Positions 7,465 to 13,244 of a stretch of DNA of 13,244 nucleotides are shown in pieces; the first letter of the stretch is position 1, and the number at the start of each line of letters is the position of its first letter. The notes beneath the pieces were generated by a model. The model was not told the origin of the DNA, did not search any database, and was given only the letters and a program-made list of their open reading frames with translations. Source of the DNA: an uncultured Planctomycetales bacterium. Lineage in GTDB: Bacteria; Planctomycetota; Planctomycetia; Isosphaerales; Isosphaeraceae. Both the position numbers and the translations under genes were made by a program. Location of the stretch: assembly GCA_937907525.1 (NCBI GenBank), contig CALCIB010000389.1, positions 1 through 13,244 of the forward strand, in the 5' to 3' direction.

Positions 7465-7738
7465 CGCGCCATCGTCCTTTCTAGCGAATCCCGACCCCCG
7501 ACGAGGGAGGCGGTGGTGAGCCGATCGCGAGCGAGTCGGGGGCGTTCCCCGATCATTCCCGTCGGCTGGAAACAGCGAATCGATCCCTCAACTTGACCAT
7601 CTGGCTGAGTCGTGTTCAGCTCGCCAGGCCCTGGTCGCTCAAACGCCTGGCAAGATCGTCCCGGCCGACGCGAGGAACGCGTCGCGCCCCACTCGGATTC
7701 CGCGGGACGAAACGACCATACGTGGAAGGAGTCTCGTC
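7465..7738. promoter_or_regulatory. Divergent promoter region between the two related surface-protein genes
   Basis: This 274-base region must hold the promoters of both divergent genes. It contains two perfect inverted repeats: TCGGGG/CCCCGA around GCGTT (7536-7552), and GCCAGGC/GCCTGGC (7623-7629 with 7645-7651), the latter in the presumed leader of the plus-strand gene. TTGACC at 7593-7598 is a good plus-strand -35 but has no matching -10. The plus-strand gene has a strong AAGGAG (7726-7731). Shared control of the pair is an inference from arrangement. Confidence 0.5.
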
Positions 7739-8650
7739 ATGGTTCACCGTCGCAAGGGCCCGTGGGGCCTCGCCCTGGGCGCCTTGGTCGCCTGCGCTTC
7801 GGCCCCGGCCCTCGCCGCCCCCGTCAACCTGACCGGCTACGTCGAGAAGGACTTCAAGGCCGGCTCCGGCACGTCGGAGACCGGCAAGGTCTTCGTGCAA
7901 CCGGTCACGTCGTCGCCCAACGAGATCGGCCAGGCCGACTGGATCACCAACAACGGCTGGGTCTCGGGCTGGAACGTCAAGGACATCCGGTTCAGCTACA
8001 ACCAGGACGCCGGCGGCGCCAACACGCTGGCCGTCGGGGTCAACACCTGGGCGAACAAGGCCGGCCAGTACGCCCCGTTCGGCCAGGCCAACGGCGACCC
8101 CGCGGGCAAGGCCGAAGCCTACGATCCGGCCCACCTGGGGGCGAACACCCCCAACAGCGACAAGTCGATCGCCCTGGTCTTCGCCAAGGAGAACCCCAAC
8201 GATCCCGGCAAGCCCGGCCAGATCGTCGCCGTCGCCGGAGTTCCGGCCGACAAGTCGCTCAACGGCTCGGGAATCAACGGCTTCACCGTCTCCACCTACG
8301 ACGCCAGCCGCGAGGACGGCGGCTACGGCTACACCTTCGGCAAGCCGTTGCCGCAATACTCGGGGAACCTGGCGTTCGACCCCTCGCCGTCGCACCCGCA
8401 ACTCGAGTTCACCATCAACAACTTCAAGGACCTCGTCGGCCTGTCCAAGGACAGCGGGTTCTGGGTGGCCGGCTACGCCGGCTCCGCCATCGACGGCATC
8501 GCGGGCGAGTCCTACCTCGGCTGGACCCACATCCCCGGCGACCAACTGGTGCCGCAACTCCCCGTCCCCGAGCCGGCCGCCGTCCTGGCCTGGGCGCTCA
8601 TCGGCGGCGCCGCCGCCTGGAAGCTCCGACGACGCGCGATCGCGGCTTGA
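7739..8650 (+). CDS. Secreted PEP-CTERM-type surface protein
   Basis: A 303-residue exported protein, starting at ATG 7739 with AAGGAG seven bases upstream. Residues 1-26 form a Sec signal peptide (MVHRRKG, hydrophobic core, cleavage after ALA). The C terminus is a PEP-CTERM sorting signal: PVPEP (275-279), a hydrophobic segment (280-294), then KLRRR (295-299). In other bacteria exosortase cleaves such tails and the protein is anchored or released at the surface. The exosortase gene is not in this window. The mature domain (about 81-265) is beta-rich and matches the first domain of the divergent neighbour: FSYNQDAGGANTLAVGV, GQIVAVAGVP, YTFGKPLPQYSGNL and LEFTINNFKDL. The protein appears to be that domain alone plus a roughly 50-residue N-terminal stretch. 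No enzymatic motif is seen. A terminator follows 46 bases after the stop. Confidence 0.9.
   Translation: MVHRRKGPWGLALGALVACASAPALAAPVNLTGYVEKDFKAGSGTSETGKVFVQPVTSSPNEIGQADWITNNGWVSGWNVKDIRFSYNQDAGGANTLAVGVNTWANKAGQYAPFGQANGDPAGKAEAYDPAHLGANTPNSDKSIALVFAKENPNDPGKPGQIVAVAGVPADKSLNGSGINGFTVSTYDASREDGGYGYTFGKPLPQYSGNLAFDPSPSHPQLEFTINNFKDLVGLSKDSGFWVAGYAGSAIDGIAGESYLGWTHIPGDQLVPQLPVPEPAAVLAWALIGGAAAWKLRRRAIAA
8561..8640 (+). other. PEP-CTERM sorting signal
   Basis: The codons for PVPEP lie at 8561-8575, followed by a transmembrane-length stretch (AAVLAWALIGGAAAW) and a basic cluster KLRRR a few residues before the stop. The three-part order is diagnostic of exosortase substrates. Confidence 0.85.
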
Positions 8651-8695
8651 CGTTCGATAGGTTTCCAGTGGCGACATAAAACGCTTCCCTGCGCG

Positions 8696-8730
8696 AGCGG
8701 CGGCCCTTCCCGTGGGTCGCCGCTTGTTTC
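8696..8730 (+). terminator. Rho-independent terminator of the PEP-CTERM gene
   Basis: An 11-base stem, AGCGGCGGCCC (8696-8706) against GGGTCGCCGCT (8714-8724) with one G-T wobble and a 7-base loop, is followed by TGTTTC. It lies 46 bases after the stop codon. Confidence 0.75.
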
Positions 8731-8877
8731 ATCGGCCCCGCCTCGGGCCCGGATTCCTTCCTTTCACCCTCTCGACCGCCTCGGGTCCGCTTCTCCCGCT
8801 AGGGCCGTTGCGACCGCGCCAGGTCGATTCGCCTCGTCCGTCCGTCGGACCTCCCCGCCGGATCCCCAGGCCGCGCG
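8731..8877. other. Gene-free spacer between two opposed terminators
   Basis: With its flanking terminators this belongs to a roughly 300-base stretch (8651-8951) lacking a gene. The sequence is C-rich on the plus strand. A minus-strand frame at 8729-8974 runs straight through both hairpins and has no plausible start signal. I see no RNA gene. Confidence 0.6.
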
Positions 8878-8920
8878 AAAACGACGCGGGCGGCCGAGTC
8901 ATCAAGACTCGGCCGCCCGC
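8878..8920 (-). terminator. Strong Rho-independent terminator of the BON-domain gene
   Basis: A perfect 15-base inverted repeat, GCGGGCGGCCGAGTC (8886-8900) and its complement (8906-8920), encloses a 5-base loop. On the minus strand the stem is followed by GTCGTTTTCG, the T-run being AAAA at 8878-8881 on the plus strand. It starts 31 bases past the stop at 8952. Confidence 0.85.
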
Positions 8921-8951
8921 GCCGCCCTCGAATCCAACGTCTCGAACGGGC

Positions 8952-9191
8952 TCAGCGCGCCCGCCCCCCGACACCCACGACGACGATCCGCTCCCGGAGT
9001 TGGTCCCCCGAAAGCTTCTCCAACGCGGCCGTCAGCGCGAGTTGCTTGGAATGCCAGGTGCGAACCTCGCCCCGGATCTCCACGCGACCGTGCGCCTCCT
9101 CGACCCTCAAGTTACGGACCCGTCCGTGGGTATAGCTCCGCACCAGTTTCGCCACCTGCTCCGTCAGGGGCGTCGCCCCCGTCGCCTCCAT
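8952..9191 (-). CDS. Small single BON-domain protein
   Basis: A 79-residue protein. Start chosen at ATG 9191-9189 because GGAG lies seven bases upstream (GGAGCGTGGCGATG); the frame stays open back to 9410, but those codons give a non-protein-like sequence. Nearly the whole protein is one BON domain (about 8-72): LTEQVAKLVRSYTHGRV as the first helix, then strands with the conserved-glycine pattern (LRVEEAHGRVEIRGEV), WHSKQLALTAALEKL as the second helix, and a final strand RERIVVVGVGG. BON domains are known mainly as lipid- or envelope-binding modules in exported proteins (OsmY type). This copy has no signal peptide or lipobox, so it is probably cytoplasmic. It follows holA on the same strand after 227 bases. 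That gap contains a minus-strand T6 run (9300-9305) that might serve as either a promoter element or a weak end signal. Confidence 0.78.
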   Translation of the reverse strand: MEATGATPLTEQVAKLVRSYTHGRVRNLRVEEAHGRVEIRGEVRTWHSKQLALTAALEKLSGDQLRERIVVVGVGGRAR

Positions 9192-9418
9192 CGCCACGCT
9201 CCAGAGTTGATGGTCAAGAGATGGTGACGCCAACCAAGGCGTCCGGTGGTCGCCTCGCGATCGACTCCAGCATGCCGGAATTCCCGCCGCGATCAAGTTA
9301 AAAAAGGTACATCCCGCCTCGCCGCGACGATACGACGCCGTTACTCGCGCCCGACGTTCCCTTGAAAACTTCCAGAACCCCCCGCCCGAGGAAGCCGGAG
9401 ATTCCCTCAAGTCGCCCG

Positions 9419-10423
9419 TCAGTCGCGCCGAGGGCCCGCGAGTCGGACCAGGAGCAATTCCAGTACCATCCGCGGCGGAAGTTGGCTCCCTCCCTTGACG
9501 TCGAGATCGGCCCGGAGCAAATCCGCGGGGAGCCGGTCGATTCGGGAAGGCCCCAAGTGGGCGTGCTGCTTGCCCATCGACCGCGCGAAGTAGGGGTTGA
9601 TCCCCAACGCCTGGCAGGCCTCGGCGAGGCTCATCCGCGCCCCCCTCAGCCGGCCGGCGTGATGCAGCTTAAGCAGGCTTGACGCCATGCGCGCGAGCAA
9701 GCCGACGGGGTGCTCGCCGCTGGCGATCAGGTCGTCCAGGAGCTTGATCGCGCGCGTCCCCTCCCCCTCGGCGGCGGCGTTGACGACGTCCCAGATCTGT
9801 TCGAGCCGGCCCGACGCGACGAATCGCGCCACGTCCTCGCGACGGATCTCGCCCGCGTGGGCCGTCGCCACGGCCAGCTTGTCGACCTCCGCGACCAGGA
9901 GGCCGGGCTCCGGGCCGATCAACTCCAGGAGCAATCGCGCCGCGTCGGGCCCTAGCTTGGTCTCGACCCGCCGCGCGTAAGCCGGCAACCACTGGAGCAG
10001 ATCCGCCTCCTTGGGGCCGGAGCAGTCGATCGCCTCGCCGAGCTTCGCGGCCGACTTGGCCAGCCTCGTGTTCGCCGGCCAGGACTTCACCGCCAGGATC
10101 AGGCAACCCGAGGAGCTGGGGGTCTCGACGTAAGTCTCCAACTCCTTGCGGAAGGAGGTGACGAACGGGTCGGCGTCCTCGATCAACGCCACCCGCCGCT
10201 TGGAGAAGAACGGCAGGGTCCGCAACTCGTCGACCACGTCGGCGAACCTGGCCGCGGCCCCCTCGAACCGGGCCACGCCGACGTCCGCCTCGTCCTCGGC
10301 GATCTCCTCGCGGATCGCCTTGCGGATCGACTCGCGGCGCAGGTACGCGTCGTCGCCGAAGACGACGTACAACGGCCGCCCCCCCTCCCCCGCCTTCTGT
10401 TTCAGCCAATCCAAACCGCGCAT
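9419..10423 (-). CDS. holA: DNA polymerase III delta subunit (clamp loader)
   Basis: A 334-residue protein of the length expected for HolA, starting at ATG 10423-10421 with GGAGG seven bases upstream. Delta is the clamp-loader subunit that opens the beta sliding clamp. Recognisable features in order are: RPLYVVFGDDAYLRRESI (16-33), the typical N-terminal strand of the family; LRTLPFFSKRRVALIEDAD (67-85), the clamp-contacting region with the characteristic PFF-x-KR pattern; GCLILAVKSWPANTRLAKS (about 106-124); LIGPEPGLLVAEVDKLA (about 168-184); the lid region IRREDVARFV (about 193-202); and a helical C-terminal collar (about 210-334) with LLARMASSLLKLHHA. It is third in a minus-strand series after the M13 peptidase and the small secreted protein, 83 bases after the latter. 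No unusual feature is seen. Confidence 0.94.
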   Translation of the reverse strand: MRGLDWLKQKAGEGGRPLYVVFGDDAYLRRESIRKAIREEIAEDEADVGVARFEGAAARFADVVDELRTLPFFSKRRVALIEDADPFVTSFRKELETYVETPSSSGCLILAVKSWPANTRLAKSAAKLGEAIDCSGPKEADLLQWLPAYARRVETKLGPDAARLLLELIGPEPGLLVAEVDKLAVATAHAGEIRREDVARFVASGRLEQIWDVVNAAAEGEGTRAIKLLDDLIASGEHPVGLLARMASSLLKLHHAGRLRGARMSLAEACQALGINPYFARSMGKQHAHLGPSRIDRLPADLLRADLDVKGGSQLPPRMVLELLLVRLAGPRRD

Positions 10424-10506
10424 CGGCCGCCCTCCCAGGATCGTCGCATCCTGCCAGAATCGCCATCGCCTGGCGAGGCCGACCCGCCGCCCCCTCTCCG
10501 CGGTCG

Positions 10507-11028
10507 CTATCCCGGCCCCTCCCCCCGCTCCGGCCGTTTCGCCGGGACGACCCGGAACTTGACCGTCGCGGTCGCGGTTCGCTTCTCCCTGGGGGCGTTC
10601 TCGTCGCGGAGGATCACGTCGTACTCGTACTCGCCGGGGGGCAGGCCCTTGAGCGACACCTCGTTTTGAATGCAGAGGTTTTCCGGCCGGTCGCGCGACA
10701 CGGCCTCGTAGTCCATCAGTCCGGCCTTGCGCAAGAGGACTTTCTTCTTGCCCGCGGCGCGGATCTGGCCGTCCTGGGTGAAGTGGGCGGCGAACCCGTG
10801 CCCCTTCGGCGCGGTTTGGTAATTCCGAGGGCGGTAGTAGACGTGGAGTTTCTCGTCGCTGGTCAGTTCGGCGCCGGGGAGGACTTCGTAGTCCTCGAAG
10901 CCCGTGATCGAGCGACAGACGACGGCGCCCTCGATGCGGAACGAGTCGTCGTCGGTCCCAGGCGCCTGGACGACGGCGGACTGGGCCAGGACCGCCAGGA
11001 GGATGGATCGGGCGAGCGTCGAGACCAT
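10507..11028 (-). CDS. Small secreted beta-rich protein of unknown function
   Basis: A 173-residue protein I cannot assign to a named family. It starts at ATG 11028-11026 with GGAGGA eight bases upstream. Residues 1-22 are a signal peptide (MVSTLARS, hydrophobic LLAVLAQSAVV, cleavage likely after VQA). The mature part reads as one beta-sandwich-like domain. It opens with SFRIEGAVVCRSITGFEDYE and continues with KLHVYYRPRNYQTAPKGHGF. The second half contains CIQNEVSLKGLPPGEYEYDV and closes with TATVKFRVVPAKR. PPGEYEYDVILRDE resembles the closing strands of Ig-like or macroglobulin-like folds. Two Cys (in AVVCRS and NLCIQN) could form a disulfide after export. It lies 58 bases behind the M13 peptidase gene with a strong hairpin between them, so cotranscription is likely. 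A functional link to the peptidase is a guess. Confidence 0.82.
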   Translation of the reverse strand: MVSTLARSILLAVLAQSAVVQAPGTDDDSFRIEGAVVCRSITGFEDYEVLPGAELTSDEKLHVYYRPRNYQTAPKGHGFAAHFTQDGQIRAAGKKKVLLRKAGLMDYEAVSRDRPENLCIQNEVSLKGLPPGEYEYDVILRDENAPREKRTATATVKFRVVPAKRPERGEGPG

Positions 11029-11049
11029 CGGCGGGGTCCTCCGGCGGCG

Positions 11050-11079
11050 GGGCCGGGCGCGCCTGGGCGCGCCCGGCCC
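11050..11079. repeat. Perfect 14-base GC-only inverted repeat between peptidase and secreted-protein genes
   Basis: GGGCCGGGCGCGCC (11050-11063) and its exact complement (11066-11079) are separated by TG. Each arm contains the 8-base palindrome GGCGCGCC. The hairpin starts 7 bases after the peptidase stop (11087) and ends just before the GGAGGA of the next gene. There is no T-tract, so it is probably an intercistronic structure rather than a standard terminator. Confidence 0.7.
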
Positions 11080-11086
11080 GTCGCGG

Positions 11087-13126
11087 TCACCAGATGCGGA
11101 CGCAGTCCTCGGGGGCGAGCCAGAGGCCGTCGCCCTCCTTGACGTGGAACGCCTCGTGGAACGCGGGAATGTTGCGGACCACGCCGTTGCAGCGGAACTC
11201 CGCTGGCGAGTGCGGGTCGGTGGCGAGCCGTCGCGACAGCTCGGCGTCGCGGAACTTCGTCCGCCAGGCCTGCGCCCAGCCCAGGAAGAACCGCTGGTCG
11301 CCGGTCAGGCCGTCGATCACCGGGGCCTCCTTGCCGTCGAGCGAGCGGCGGTACGCCTTGTAGGCGATCGACAGGCCGCCCAGGTCGCCGATGTTCTCGC
11401 CGATCGTCAGCGCCCCGTCGACCTTCTGACCGGGGAGTTGTTTGGGCTCGAAGCCGCCGTACTGTTCGATCAGCTTGCCGGCGCGGGCGTCGAACTCCTT
11501 GCGATCGGCCTCGGTCCACCAGTCGGTCATGTTGCCGTCGCCGTCGGACTTGGAGCCCTGGTCGTCGAAGCCGTGGCCGATCTCGTGGCCGATGACCGCG
11601 CCGATGGCCCCGTAGTTGACCGCGTCGTCGGCGGTCGCGTCGAAGAACGGCGGTTGGAGGATGGCCGCGGGGAAGACGATCTCGTTCTGGTTCGGGTTGT
11701 AGTAGGCGTTGACCGTCTGCGGCGTCATCTCCCATTCGTTACGGTCGATCGGCTTGCCGAGCTTGGCGACCTGGCGGTCGTTCTCGAAGGCGTCGGCGCG
11801 GCGGACGTTCCCCAGGAGGTCGTCGGGCTGGATCTGGAGCTTGGAGTAGTCGCGCCAGACGTCCGGGTAGGCGATCTTGGGGGTGAACTTGGCCAGCTTC
11901 TCAAGGGCCTTGGCGCGGGTCTCGGGACTCATCCAGTCCAGGGAGCCGATGCTTTCGCGGTAAGCGGCGACGAGGTTCTCGACCAGTTCCTTCATGCGGT
12001 CCTTGGCCGCGGGGGGGAAGTGCTTCTCGACGTACAGCTTGCCGACGGCCTCCCCCATCGCGCTTGAGACCAGCTTGGCCCCGCGCTTCCAGCGGGCGGG
12101 AAGCTCGGGAGTGCCGGAAAGGGTCCGGCCGAAGAACGCGAAGTCCTCGTCGACGAACGGCTTGCTCAGGTAGTCGGCGGCGGCGTGGATCAGCTTCCAG
12201 CGCAGCCAGGCCCTCCAGTCCTCAAGCGGGACGTCCTCGATCAGCCTGGACGCGGCCGCGAGGAAGTCGGGCTGACTGACGACGACCTCCTCTAGCTCCT
12301 TGACGCCCTGGTTGGCGAACCACGCCTTCCAGTCGACGGCCGGGGCGAGCGTCTCCAGTTCGGCGAAGGTCTTCTTGTTGTAGGTGAGAGTGCGGTCCCG
12401 GCGCTTGACGCGGTCCCAGTGGTGCTTGGCGATCGCGGTCTCCAACTCCATCACCTTGGCGGCGGCGGCCTTGGGCTCGGCGACGCCGGCCAGGGCGAGC
12501 ATCCGCTCGACGTGCGCGACGAACGCCTCGCGGATCTCCTGGTACTTGGGGTCGCGGTAGTACGACTCGTCCGGCAGGCTGATCCCGCTTTGACCCATGT
12601 ACACGACGTACTGGTCCGACTTCTTGGCGTCGACGTCGACCCCCGCCCAGAAGACGCCCCCGACCCCCTGGCGCTGGAGCGTCCCCAAAAGCGCGATCAG
12701 GCCCTTCGCGTCGGTCAGGGCGTCGACCGCCGCCAGGTCGTCGGCCAGGGGCTTGATCCCCAGTTCGTCGACGCGGGCCTCGTCCATGAAGCTCTTGTAA
12801 AGGTCGCCGACCTTGCGGGCCTCGGAGCCGGCGGGGGCGTCGGAGTGCTCGGCCTCCTCGACGATGGCGCGGATGGCGGCGTCGCTCTCCTCGATGAGCT
12901 GGTCGAACGTCCCCCAGCGCGACTTGTCGGCGGGGATCTCGGTCTTCCGGATCCAGCCGCCGTTGACGTGGCGGAAGAAGTCGTCCTGGGCGCGGACGGA
13001 GTCGTCGACGCCGGAGCGGTCGACGCCCGAGCGCGGGGGCGCAAGGTCGTCGCCGCGGGCGGTCGGCGAAGCGAGGACGGCGGCGAGGGCGATGGCGGCG
13101 AGGCGTGGTCTTGACGTCGAGGTCAC
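11087..13126 (-). CDS. M13 family zinc metallopeptidase (neprilysin/PepO type), exported
   Basis: A 679-residue peptidase. Start chosen at GTG 13126-13124 with GGGAAGGA nine bases upstream. An earlier in-frame GTG at 13168 lacks a binding site and would bury the signal peptide. From this start residues 1-24 form a signal peptide (TSTSRPR, then LAAIALAAVLAS), so the enzyme acts outside the cytoplasm. The N-terminal M13 domain begins DDFFRHVNGGWIRKTEIP (48-65). The catalytic domain has NAYYNP (473-478), the zinc motif HEIGH (514-518, bases 11573-11587), GFDDQG (519-524), and the third-ligand motif ENIGD (577-581). It ends in the canonical CVRIW (675-679). All metal ligands and the catalytic Glu are intact, and the length is normal for the family. 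M13 enzymes cleave oligopeptides before hydrophobic residues; the natural substrate is unknown. It is probably the first gene of a transcript that includes the 173-residue secreted protein. Confidence 0.95.
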   Translation of the reverse strand: MTSTSRPRLAAIALAAVLASPTARGDDLAPPRSGVDRSGVDDSVRAQDDFFRHVNGGWIRKTEIPADKSRWGTFDQLIEESDAAIRAIVEEAEHSDAPAGSEARKVGDLYKSFMDEARVDELGIKPLADDLAAVDALTDAKGLIALLGTLQRQGVGGVFWAGVDVDAKKSDQYVVYMGQSGISLPDESYYRDPKYQEIREAFVAHVERMLALAGVAEPKAAAAKVMELETAIAKHHWDRVKRRDRTLTYNKKTFAELETLAPAVDWKAWFANQGVKELEEVVVSQPDFLAAASRLIEDVPLEDWRAWLRWKLIHAAADYLSKPFVDEDFAFFGRTLSGTPELPARWKRGAKLVSSAMGEAVGKLYVEKHFPPAAKDRMKELVENLVAAYRESIGSLDWMSPETRAKALEKLAKFTPKIAYPDVWRDYSKLQIQPDDLLGNVRRADAFENDRQVAKLGKPIDRNEWEMTPQTVNAYYNPNQNEIVFPAAILQPPFFDATADDAVNYGAIGAVIGHEIGHGFDDQGSKSDGDGNMTDWWTEADRKEFDARAGKLIEQYGGFEPKQLPGQKVDGALTIGENIGDLGGLSIAYKAYRRSLDGKEAPVIDGLTGDQRFFLGWAQAWRTKFRDAELSRRLATDPHSPAEFRCNGVVRNIPAFHEAFHVKEGDGLWLAPEDCVRIW

Positions 13127-13189
13127 CGCGATGAGTCCTTCCCTGAAGGTGGTTTTCCTGATCGCCACGGATTTTGGGGGCCTGAACGA

Positions 13190-13244
13190 GTCTTCCCCCC
13201 TCGCGGGGGAAGACAGACCGCGGAGCGGTCAGATGAGGGGGACG
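13190..13244. repeat. Composite palindromic repeat, probably a dispersed intergenic element cut by the window edge
   Basis: Two adjacent inverted repeats are seen: GTCTTCCCCC (13190-13199) against GGGGGAAGAC (13205-13214), and GACCGC (13216-13221) against GCGGTC (13225-13230) around GGA. They are followed by AGATGAGGGGG. On the minus strand the order is CCCCCTCATCT, the short hairpin, then the C/G-run hairpin. This has the same layout as dispersed palindromic repeats known between genes in several GC-rich bacteria. It lies upstream of the M13 peptidase. Confidence 0.6.

Noticed and set aside
7601..7616. Possible sigma-54 site (TGGC followed by TTC) upstream of the PEP-CTERM gene
   Set aside because: The -24-like TGGC is present but the -12 GC element is not at the required spacing. 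A second TGGCA nearby (7648-7652) also lacks its -12 half.
9300..9305. T6 run on the minus strand after holA as an intrinsic terminator
   Set aside because: I could not find a convincing stem directly before the T-run.

Overview
The window reads as chromosomal DNA of a planctomycete, most likely in or near the Isosphaeraceae. The evidence is the very GC-rich sequence and two surface-protein signals typical of that phylum: a LEPR-XLL-like N-terminal motif (variant LDHRQML) and a C-terminal PEP-CTERM-type tail (PVPEP, hydrophobic stretch, RRR). Several of the small secreted proteins and the 86-residue protein also look planctomycete-specific. The taxonomic call is an inference from these features. 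I see no mobile element, CRISPR array, rRNA or tRNA.

Layout from left to right. (1) The C-terminal three quarters of an acyl-CoA (or acyl-carrier) dehydrogenase runs in from the left edge on the plus strand and overlaps tail to tail with the next gene. (2) A minus-strand block follows: a large polytopic membrane protein with a C-terminal TPR region (848-3685), a small secreted protein (3792-4238), an XRE-type regulator (4383-4937), a 486-base gene-free stretch, and an 86-residue helical protein (5424-5684). (3) Two divergent surface-protein genes flank a 274-base promoter region: a 551-residue protein on the minus strand with the LEPR-like N terminus, and a 303-residue protein on the plus strand with signal peptide and PEP-CTERM. 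Their N-terminal halves share a recognisably homologous domain of about 185 residues. (4) Two terminators face each other at 8696-8730 and 8878-8920. (5) A second minus-strand block holds an M13 metallopeptidase (11087-13126), a secreted beta-rich protein, the DNA polymerase III delta subunit HolA and a small BON-domain protein. A composite palindromic repeat lies at the right edge upstream of the peptidase.

The core functions are ordinary housekeeping: clamp loading (HolA), acyl-CoA oxidation and an extracytoplasmic peptidase. The most distinctive part is the divergent pair, in which one extracellular domain appears in two proteins carrying different export and anchoring signals, driven from one shared intergenic region. 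No complete new defence or biosynthetic system is visible; the gene order looks like a normal planctomycete backbone with several uncharacterised surface and membrane proteins.
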